A stretch of DNA of 64,000 nt, taken from contig JAQGDQ010000100.1 in NCBI GenBank assembly GCA_030141605.1, forward strand, positions 124,001-188,000, given 5' to 3'. The stretch's first letter is position 1, and every line of letters starts with the position of its first letter. Below are positions 23,501 to 35,500 of this stretch, in pieces. The DNA is from Tubiluchus corallicola. Its lineage: Eukaryota; Priapulida; Priapulimorpha; Priapulimorphida; Tubiluchidae. A model generated the notes under the pieces. It did not search any database and had not been told where the DNA came from. It was given only the letters and a program-made list of their open reading frames with translations. Position numbers and translations under genes: made by a program.

Positions 23501-26500
23501 AGTGAGTTAAAACATCAAACTTATTTACATTATCACTTCATAACATACAATCTGTAAATGGAAACATATAAGTGTTAGTAGACGTCACAATATATTACAG
23601 TTCAATATTTTATCATGGGAATATCTATCCCAACACCTGCAGTGTCTTTATTAAGTTTAGAGATAGCTTTGCCTCTAAATATGGGGAAAGACCTGCTCTG
23701 TCAACTTTCACAGCCATCAGATCATTCCCAACGGGTTATTTCCTGCCTCGAACTTTATACCAGGCCTATTCATTAAACAGTTTATGATTTAACATTTAAA
23801 CACGTTTAATGATACGATGAGACAGGTTTCTTGTATACATACTTGCACAATAAAGCTACAGAAGTAATTAAGTACTCTTTCTTTTAGTGCTTCGTACAGT
23901 TATTTATACAGAGCAAATGTTAATTTGATTACTTCGGAAATGAGTTTCCGACAAAGTGTTTGTCCTACCTATGACTCGTTGTATAATGTCTTGCCGGAAA
24001 ATCACCCAACAAACAATGTTGTTATTTTACCTCATAGGCACTGGTCTACTTGTAGTGTGATTGCCACCCCAAATGGCTTCATGAACTTTGTTATCTTTTG
24101 AAGCTGATACCATCTTGAAACCAAGAAAAAGCGAACTTTGTAATTTGACATTTTAGATAATCACGTCTAAATTAAGTTACAGTTGTCGTAATTATCACAC
24201 ATAAAGTACAATTAATAATCTTATTCAGTGTAATGTCAGACCTGTGTTACTAACCACATCACAATTTGAGAACATGCTCATACAAAATAAACATATGTGG
24301 GCATTTTTTCACGAATATAGTCATCCTGTTGCATGAATAAAGCTCGTCTGTTAGTCATCCGAGAAAAATTGTCTGTGTGATAAAAGAGAGATTAAGACTT
24401 ATGATTTTATGATGAAATATGCCATGCATCCTCACCGTGAAATGAGCCTTTTCTTAGAATAAAATAGTTAGAATAACTTTAGGCCAGCTGACTAACTAGC
24501 TCTTTTTTATTTAACTATAATGTGATGGGTACAAGGTTGAACAATGAGCATACACATATCACCTTACCATATTATGTTTTTTTTCTGATTTTCATTTATC
24601 TGTCTGTTGCAAATTCTAATTTGAAAGCTGGATTATATTCTGAAAAATCATTTTTGCCGTGTTACTGTGTGCCTCTGTTGTAAAAGTGAAATTTCAACCA
24701 TCAGTGGCGACTTGTCTACTTAGTTAATTACTTAATTTATTGACCATAATAATAGTTACATATACATCACATATACAAATGGGGTAACTGATCTTTATGG
24801 TCCATATTAAATAAATGCATTATTACACGACTATCATTAAGCACCAGACGTTGAAGAAAATATAAAGTAAAACACTAAATTATGTACCTGTTAAATATCA
24901 AACGATATTTAAAATTTCAAAGCACAATTTAAACGTATTAACCTATTTTGACATTTCTAAGTTTTGAGATTGTGATATGAAATTAAAGTCACAGTTCATA
25001 AAATAATACTATGCCCACTAGAATGGTGATATCAAAAAATAAATACTGCAGAAATAATGCGTTGCATTATACCTCAAGTCGTGGTGTGGTGGCTAACTGA
25101 TGAATGACTTGAAAGGTATATTGTGTAGTTAAATCTGGCAAACCATTTTTGTGTGATATATCTATATGCATTTAAAGTACAAGAAAACCCTCCACTTACA
25201 TAAAGCTTAAAAAATTCGCTTGAACTTACCACTTACATACTACCTTTCTGTATGCATGGCTTTCATCGGCCGTAATGCTGTATAAAACGTATAAATTTAA
25301 ACTCCAGGGATGACCTTTAGTCGCTGCCATTTTGATGGTAGTATTTGAAACGAGTTTAGATAACACTGAATAAAGTTTGAAAAAATAATCAGAGCATTTG
25401 TAACCTACATGTTATTAACTAAGTAAAATTTTAAATTACTGTATCTTGTCAATAAGATTAAAAATATGTTTTTAGTTAGTGAGTGGTGCACCCTGGAGGG
25501 TGAATCATTGACATTTTACCAATTGGCACAAACATCGTATATATTAATTCTACTGGTATATATATATATATATATAAGATTCGAGGCTACAGCTCAGATG
25601 ACGGCACCATTTGCGGCGATCTATATATCAAACGGAAGGTCTCGATCTAGTGTCGTGCCATTGGGGGTTTATTTTTCGAATTGGGCCCACCAGGATGAAC
25701 GGGGGCGAAAAACCTCCAAAAATGGCCATTTTTTGCAAAACTTATACGTCTGAGATCTGAAGAACGGGAACGGGCCACGGGTGGTGCTGGATAGATAGCC
25801 CGTTCAGCGGTGGGTGCCATAGGCATATTTAGAATTTGCGAGAGGGCCACGGCGTCCTGTAACGGGCGTTTTCCCAGACCCAACTCGCGATTTTTTTCGA
25901 AATTTTGACCAAACAGCATGCGGAAAAAACGTTCTAGTGGCGCTTGGTGGGACTCTCGAAAGGAGATATGTAGCTCTTTAGAAAGAGCAAGAACAGGGCT
26001 ACACGATGATGTGGGCTATATTTTAGGACACGTCCACAAAAAGGAGTACTGAAGAGTTAATTAGATGTTCTATTTTCGGCAATTTTCGCTTAGAAAACTG
26101 CTGACTCAAAGCCATTGTTCTGACGTCATCCATTATACTCTGCCTATAACCTTATAACTTTAATTCAGTAAAAGCTGCTGCAGCTGGCTTTGCGTTGTAA
26201 ATGAGGACTATGTAGGATGTTTGTGTATTTTTGATTATAAGTGAATTTATACGCAAAATTTTTTGCAGGGCCTTTGCTAGTTTTTAATTAATATTTCTAG
26301 TTTTGTAAGCCTTTCCAGCAGGTAAGCAAAATGCTAAGTAATATAGATTTGCACGGAAAATTTTTTGGGACATAATTTAACATTTCATTTTCTTCTCCTG
26401 ATTTACATTTGCATAAGTGACGATATGTAACGGCGCGTTCGGAACAGTATTGCGGGAGATTTAAAGTGAAAACAAACAAAAAAATTCTTTTTAACGCAAG

Positions 26501-29500
26501 CACGATATACGCATAAAATTGCTGTAAAGTAGTATAATTTTTTAAGGTAATTTTTCTGAAACCTACCTCAGGTGCCGCTTTTCTTGTCCTTTTAATTTCA
26601 TAAACTTTTGTAATATTTAGTGTATTAGATTTTACCTCTAAATATTAATCACCAAAGCATTTTGTTTTAGTGCAAACAGTTGCCTTTTCTGTGTATACTT
26701 ACTTGATTTTATTTGACTTGTTTATCAAATGCTTAATTAACAAAGTTTTTAACCCGTTACTTCTTCTCATTATTTCACATATCAGGATGGTAGTGACAAA
26801 GAGTTGTTAAGCCGGAGTTGCACTCCATTATTCCAGATGGCTGGACTAGCTTCCAGCGAAATGCCAGATTTTACAGGATTGAACACCCTGGAGTTTCGTC
26901 AAAAGGAAAAATTAAATTCCCTGATTAGCAAAGATAATGTTGGTAAGTCATGTTTGAATTTCATGCAAGTTCATTAAAAAGTTAATTACATTTCATTGTG
27001 CCTGGAATATCATGGAAGGAAGAGACAAGAAAGTCAGTTTGAGAAGGCCTTGCAATGTTGTTTACCTTTTCTTGAGCCTCTGTTAACAAAGAAATTAGCT
27101 GCAATTCGCATTACATTCAAGCATATAACACAATTTTCAAAGATTCAGGATAGCCTCATGAACTGTTTTCAACAGCCGTAATTTCTGTTTTATTGAAGCC
27201 ATGACCCCAAGTTTCTGTTTGAAATTTGACCTTTTTCTCATACTTATATCATATTGAGAATATTGAACTGTAGTAAGAAAGTAGCAGTAAGTTGTAAGAA
27301 GGAAAAGTGCTTAAAAAGCCAGCTAACTGAGCAAAAAAGGCTTAACGACATGTGCAGGCAAACTAACCAGCGACTCCAAAATTTGATATAAATTCATTCT
27401 GGAAAGCACTTTTCTGCTGTAAGGACTGTGCTCTAGCAGTCTTAACTTAATTATAATTTCATTGTATTGTTTTGTTAACTTTCGTCTACAGGCTATTTAC
27501 GGCAGCATACCATCCTGCCCGAAGAACTAGAGCTCATTGGTCCACAAACTGTAGTGACCGGAAAAATAATGACCATTTCAGTTGAGGCCAAAACAGATTA
27601 TGTGCCAAAAACGTATGACTACCTACAGTTAACTGTCACAAAACCAGATGGCAAAAAGAAGAAACATGAACTGATGGATAATCATAACCGGTAAACATTG
27701 GAAATGTTTTTGTAGCAGACTTATACAGTACAACAGTCTTGGTTACCTAAACACTGATCATTGCTGCACTGTGCATGTAAATTGTTTTTGATGTCATTAT
27801 CTTAATGTTATTCAACATTTCAAGTACTCTGACTTCTGTTTGGACATAAGTGTCAGAAAAAACCAAAATGCCTTCTAATTTGTAGCTCATTTTTGCAGTT
27901 AACATTTTTTTAAATGTCAAACTTTCTACAGAATTGCAAAAATTTAGGTAATATGCTGAGCGATAACAACACATATGCAAAGAAGATAATTGTGGTTATT
28001 TGGCTAGATAAAATCTGAGAAAGATATGTTTTTCATTATCACCTCACGTGGTTTTCCTATCCTTCTTTACCCTTAATGTCACCGTATGCTTTCTAAATGG
28101 TTCAAATTAAATTTAAGAAACTGTCAAGGTATTCACATGAGTATTTGTTTCATTTGCAAGATATTATCAATTTTTTACAGAGTCTACACTATGGCCATGA
28201 TTCCAGATGATGTTGGCAACTACAGTGTGTCAGTGAAAATCTATGATCATCATATCATAAACAGTCCACTTTGTATTGAAGTAACAGCACCAGACTCAAA
28301 AGTCAAGGACGGAGGTACATTAGTGGACCGCTCATCTTCAATACTTATGGAATATGAGGAAAGTAATCTGTGTCCAATGTCTTCATCCAAGAAAAGTGCG
28401 CCAATTGTAAAAGAACTGCATGCATCATCCCCCTTGAGAAGTTCCTGGTCCCCTGTAAAGGCTCCTGGACCAATCACCATGGCTCCTCCACCTGGTTTTC
28501 ATTGTTTTCCTCTGCGCAACAATGATGAGTGCATAATTACTCGTGACCTGTGCAACAGAGATGAATATAAATTTACCCATGATCTACACAGCAATGATGA
28601 GTGTATGATTACCCACGATCTGCGCAGAACTGCTCAGCCCGAATTCAAACTACTTCCACCATCAGAATTTGCAAGCACTAAAGACGGTGCACATAGTGGC
28701 ATTAATTCAGCTATTGTCAAAAGTGAACATACACAAATTTCGGGAGATACTTGCAGGTTAAAAAGGAAGCCAAGAAAATTTGCAATGTTGGAAAACTTGC
28801 TGCAGAATAACTACATGTACAACCAGCGAGTTAACAACACGAAATCTCAATCAAAAGTGTCGAGCGCTATGTCACAACCAGTTGAACTTAATGATTTAGC
28901 AGTAAAAAGTCCAGGAAAGATTCATTCGGCTGAGTTGTCTGATATAAGCTCAGCAGAACAAGCTAGTGGTAACAGCTGCCGCAATTCTAAGCCTAACAGA
29001 GAAGATGCATACAGTGTAGTAGAATCGTCACAGGTTTCTTTGGAAAGTGGGAATTGTATGACTGACAAGTTCATTTCTACCACTGTGAAACCTGAAAGTT
29101 CTGCTGAGCTTACTCTAGACATTGAAAGTTCAGCTGTGGCCATGCCTGCAGCGGATAAAAAACAATCACTAAACACAATAACTAGTCATAGTTTTAGTAA
29201 GGTATGTAGTAATGCTTTTCTGATTTATTTACTTGTAATTAGTCTAATAATGTATTTGTTATTAGTCATTAAACATACAGCCAACCAAGTAGCTAACAGT
29301 GGATGATTGTTGATACAAAAGCATGATTTTTTTCATAAGTAAAATGTTCATTAAGAATGTACAACGGTAATGTAATAAATTGCATCAACCTTGAGTTGTT
29401 TCCTATATTGTTGATATGGAAACATATGGCACAGTAGACTAGCTGCTCTTCATCACAGATGCTTAACCTTTTTCTTAGTATCACAAAGCTGATCAACTAC

Positions 29501-32500
29501 AATTATTGATATTTCGATTATTAGTAATCACATGATAAAACCAGTAACATTAACTTTTTTATATTGACTTTTTGTTGCTAACAGTGTATTATATTTGTGG
29601 CACTTTTCGTTAGTTTTAACAAGTATTATTCATGGTTAGATACATATTATATAATACAACTTGGATATATTTCAGTAAAGTGAGAAAATGTTCAGTTTAT
29701 GTTTGTCTTTGTCATACTTGCGTACAAAACTTTCTCTGTTTCCATCATTAGTTCACTTCTGTTTCTTACAATGATTTATTTCGTCTTGAGCGTAGGGTTA
29801 CCACACTTCTGTTAGACTTCATAAATTTTTCTCTGGGTAAAGATTCGCTAGGTAACAAAATTCATGATATTATGGTATTACTATAGCAGAGAAAACCTGA
29901 AGTATGGGCAAGTGGTCTAAACTCCTCCTCCATGGTGACAAAGTCAACAGTCCCATGTAGCGCATCTGACATCATCATTGAAGAAGAATCTTGGATTGAT
30001 GAAGAACTTGATGTATCAGGTTAAAATGATTTATTATTGATTCATGTCACATTTTAAGTAAGTGTAAGTGCGAAATTTTGTTCTAAGCAAGATAAATTAA
30101 ATTTCTTATTGACACTGAAAGAAATTAATAGGTAGCTATACGAGTGCTGTAACTGCATTTACAGTTTGAAAATTTGTTACATTTTTACTATCTTAGTTGC
30201 GATGTTAATACAATGCTCATTGCAATTTAACTTTATATATTCAAATACTTGCGTAATTTTATTGTAATCATTTTTTACGTAACTTTAATTGATGTTTGAA
30301 ACAAAGACATTCGTCTCTAATTAATTTTGTTTATTATTGTTGTATTTGAATAATTTTAAGGAATTTGTTTTTGTTTAGGCATAAAAACTTCTCCACAACA
30401 TCGGGATACTACTACAAAAGCTGCTGCAATTGGTAAAGCATATTTTCAAAATATTACACCATATAAAGAAAATGTCCAAAAGGTATAGTAATGCTTAATA
30501 ACTAAAACTGTTTAATCAAATATTCAGTATTGAAAGCGCCATGTGTTGTATAGTAAAACTTCTAAAGCTGACTTGTAAATTATAATGTAATATTTTCAGT
30601 AGTTATTTAACATTAAATATTACAGTACAGTATAGTATAGTAGGCGCCGCTTAATTGACTCAAAACCACCTGGAACGGGCCGCTTCTATTCAAATATACA
30701 TAAAAACTATCGGTAATTGGCTCAAAGAACTTTGCTTAATTGACTCAATATTTTTCCTTCACGTACTTAAAATAAGACATTTGTATGTGCCCAACAGTCT
30801 TTCCTACTTTTAGGTCATCTTTACTTCCCTTTTGTGCGCTATGTATACGGAAATAATCATGTTAAGTACCGTTTTGTTTGTAAGCAGGTACGTTTATCAT
30901 GCGCTAATACGCTAGCGTAGCGGTTTTGCTTTGAATTTGTTACCCGCTCCCCACTGTTGCCCGAAAGAATTTCTGGAAGCTAAACATTTAATCACTTGCC
31001 TAGCAGTTTCCGTTTGATGCTCTCGTTGCAAATCACGCTTTCAGGCTTAATGAGTTAACAATCAAAGATGCAGGTACAGTAATCAGCAGGTATTCCTTGT
31101 GACTTACAAGAGTAAACATCGTACAGCAAATAAGGGCAATGTAAGTGAGCAGACGATTCAGAACTGTTTTAGTCACACACAACAACAGATTTTCAACGTT
31201 TTTATAATTACAAGAACTTTGTGGGCCAACTTCTTCGCGCTATAATGAAACAGCCGACTTTGAAGGAATTTTTGTAATTTTTGCAAATAAACAAAATAAG
31301 TTTGTGATTTATAAAAAGTATAGTTTTTAATTTATTGCCAATTCTCTTATATAAATTAATATTTTAAAATAGTTTTTCTAATTTTTAACTGCACAAAAGA
31401 ATGTAGGCATTACTTCGTTTCTAAAACTCATTAAAAACCTTTGCAGTGCATAGTAAGGTGATGCCTCATACTTCTATACCTGTAATACTACACCCATCGG
31501 TTAATAGGTTCAGTCGGTTAATTGGGTCAAAACACGTCGGTCCCAAAGTGAGTCTATTAAACGGCGACTACTGTACTATAAAAATACTATATACTGAATG
31601 CTTCTGGTCATTCTCAGTAGCAATTTAAATTTGTTGTATGTGTTGTATGTTGTGCCTAATACATCTTCTGTTTATGTTTTGTGTTTTTGTGTTGTTTAAT
31701 GTATATATGTCGGTATATATTGATTGACAGTATACTTAAGCAGTTGTGTCATATAGCCACAATGAATTGTTACCAATAACCATGAAAATAATCAGTTATT
31801 GTGATTTGTAGATTTTAGACTTCTTGCTCAGCTCTGCTTACTGCATAAATTATTTGACTAAAAAATGTTAATCTGGATTTCAAACACACGCTTTAGTTCT
31901 GGTTGCAAATTTGTAGCAGTAACAAAAAGCTGCAAGATAAAACACACGTTGTTATCACCTGTGCAAAAAAGAAGCCTGGGAGTGCGGCAATAATGATTAA
32001 AGTAATGTAAGAACTCGTGTAATTACAAATTAGCTCCACTGTGTTATTCAAGCTCCAAACCTACATGGAGCCAACCCGCACTCCAAGCATTCCAAAAACA
32101 AATAAGCCGTATCACACATTTACCAACAACTTTTTCGGTCAACTTTACTCGCTTTTTTCAGAGTACTGTCATAGCTTCAAGCAGTTCTTACTCAAAACCA
32201 AAAGAACATACTTTTGAAGAAGAATCATGGACAGTTGAAGAACTTGATAAACCAAGTAAACATTTTTATTTTGACTAGACGAAAGGTACATTGTATGCAA
32301 TTATTTGTCCTATATAAACTGCTAGTTACTCAAAATTATGGAGTTATTCATTGAATTACCCGAAATCGTAATCTGACATCATTTTCTAATGCATGCAGAG
32401 TGAGTTAGTTTCTAACAATTGTGTTTTAATTAAGAGTTTTCTCAAGATCGGCAGAGCAAGACAGCCACATACTAGCTATACCAGCAGTAGCCCTGAGCTA

Positions 32501-35500
32501 ACTAAGTAAGCCACTCATCGGCTCTGCTCACATGTATTTATGAGTATTTAATATTTTAACTATATTTAGGATGTTTTCTTTGCTGACAAGCTTATCACTG
32601 ATGATGTTGGTCACTAAAACCAAATTCTCTTACAATAGTCTTTCGGTGATTTCATTTTGATCAGTCTTTTAAAATGGATGTTTTTAGTATTTTCACGGCT
32701 CCATTTAAGGATTTCCCGTGGGGTGGCTTCTGCAAAAGTTGCATGCACTGCATAAATTTACTCTGCCTAATTTTTGTTCTTGAAAAAAGTTACTAGCTTG
32801 CCTTTAGTTAGAAGTTACTCTATGTGATAAGACAGTTACATGATATAGGGCACTCAGTGTAGTAATATGTATATCTATGTCATTGGCAGAAGTTTCTGAG
32901 TTCAAAGAAGAAAGTCAATTGTCGACATTGATAGCCGCTTCTCCTAGGACACCAAAAAAATTTCCCCCTCCTTCCTCATTCGGGAATAGCTCCCCAAAAA
33001 CCAACCTGTTAAAAGACAAGTATATGCTAACTGCTAATTCACGGAAGGTAGAGTATCGTTAGATATTGCTCTTTTAGTCAGTTGTTAAATCAGCTTGAGT
33101 GTTTTTGCTGCTGATATTAATGTCTTGCTGTTTACAATAAAGTTGACAGATTTAGTTGTATGTAGTATATAGAGTCAAACTGCAATGTGGACGAAAATAA
33201 TTTCTTTATTTTTAACTATGTATTTAAGTAGAGTTTTTCAGGCAGAATATTTGCAAACAAACCCCAACTGTGTTTCTTAACTTCGTTTTTAGTATATCTT
33301 TAAGTTACAGCCTTTCTCTTTTGAATTGTAAAGTTTGAAATATGATGCCACTTTTCAATCAAGAAAGCCTAAACTTAGCATGCTCTTTTTTTGTTAAGCA
33401 AAATTGTAACTAAATATTTATTCTTGAAGGAACTTCTTAAAGCTGCAAGTATTCCATTTAGCATTGAAGAGGAATCATGGTCAGATGAGGAATCGAACCA
33501 TTCTGGTAAAATTATTATCAACTTTTTTGCTCAGTCATAGTGACCTTGGTCAATAAAGTCAATAACTGTTACTTTTGTCTGCTCTAAAAGGCAGCTCAGC
33601 ATATATGACATAGTTGTGCCATCTAAATAAATCTGGAATATTTTTCAAATTTTGTTTGTAAATAATCGTGCAGCCACCTAGTTCGTAAATGATAAGAGCT
33701 CCTTAAAAATAAAAAATATTGGTAACAATCCTGCGTTCCCTGGCAATTTTAGATGTACTGGCCTTCATAAAATAAATCTGGGCTACATCAACAGAAGTGT
33801 GGAAATTAAAGTGATCAGTATCACAGTTTTGCCAAGAACTGGTGATTTGGGCTCACTAATCTATTTATTGGAATTGTGATCCAAAATTCTCTGGTTTACG
33901 TCCAGACTCATTTCTCTGGCCTTTCACATTTTTTTGGCCAAATTTGATTTCAAAAAGTTAATGAATGCTCTGCCATTAGTAATAATCTTGCAATTTAGAC
34001 TGTAAATTATTAAATGTGCCTCTGTTATTTTTTAAGTATGATATTTTTTATGCTGGTTAGTAAGTGTAACTTTATTATTCATTGTTTAATTAGATTTTGG
34101 CTACATTATATTTGTATTTTTTTGCCAGTTCTGGACGTATGTCTTGATGTTACAACAGGTGCTCAGTTATAGTTTGATTACAAATACAAATTCTAACAAT
34201 AAAGTATGGTTTATCATTAGTAAAAGATATTCTAAAAACATTTCCAGAACAATTTCTTATAAATATGAATTCTTTTACTTTTTAATTCATTTACTATAAT
34301 TCAACCCAATTGTCATTTTTATTCTAACAGCAGTGCTTGAGAAATATTATAGCTATTTACAGAATTTCAGGTGCCCAGTGAAAACTCTCATCCATTTAAT
34401 TATTTGATTGCGCAACTATGTTTGGACTGGTATAAGATTATTTTCTTTTTTGTCTTTTTTGAACACCCTAACTGAAAAAATAACACTTTGATTATTTTAT
34501 AGAGCCTAAGTCTAAACCGTTTTTACCTGTTAATTTTGAGCCTGCACTAAACAAGAACGAGAGCATGTCTCCGACTGCAAAGCTCATTTCCAACCTGTTT
34601 CAGCAAGGTGAGCTCTAAGCAAATGCATCTGTCATAGTTTTGTTAATTTCTAATAACTAAATCACTATGATTCTTTTAACAGATGTAGATTTTGCTACAA
34701 TGTTTTAATTTTTGTTTGCACATTTATTTGGTACATTAATTTAGGTGTTGCTTCAAAGGCAGCAGGTTTTACTGGTACGAGAAACCTGAATGCAGAAGAA
34801 AAACCATCGATTGACCTTGTCAACATGTTTTATTCCCAAGGTGCGTTATACAGCTTTCAAATTTCATTTTTATTATAATTTACACAAGTGCATTGCTTTT
34901 TGGAAACATATTTTTCATCAAGTAATATTATTTCAGTTGTTCATATACTCTGTAGCACTTTTATGGTTAAGTTTACTGAACCTAAAGTTACCCATGCAAA
35001 GTAAACATCGTGTCAATATATTTTTGATTTATAGGTTTGTCTGCACAGTTAGAAATGAAGTTTGGCGAGTTTTGTCCGAAAGATAAAGAGTCCACTGACT
35101 ACAATTTCACCTTTCCGATAGGCATAAGTGCCACTACTGATAAAATAATTGTGTGTGATACAGGAAAGAACACAGTAAAGGTGATTCGCTATACTATTAT
35201 ATGTATTATATATATGCATAATTGTTTATTGCAATTGTTTTACATATACAAGTATTATAATATACAAGTAAAATTATTACGTGTAACCAGTTAAAATTAA
35301 ATGATGTTTGCAATAGTATTAAGCTAAAAATCTAACAGATAGTAATATAATGCAAATATCAATATATTCATACATACAAATAATACAGCATCATCAAGCA
35401 CATACATTTCATTTCTAATACAAATAGTAATACACATAATAACATCACAAACTAAAACCAATCAAAATCTGTAACACACAAATATCACATTCATTACAAT

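Noticed and set aside
29890..33505. EEESW motifs as LC3-interacting (LIR) motifs
   Set aside because: The position three residues after the tryptophan is acidic (E) in all three copies, whereas LIR motifs need an aliphatic residue there.
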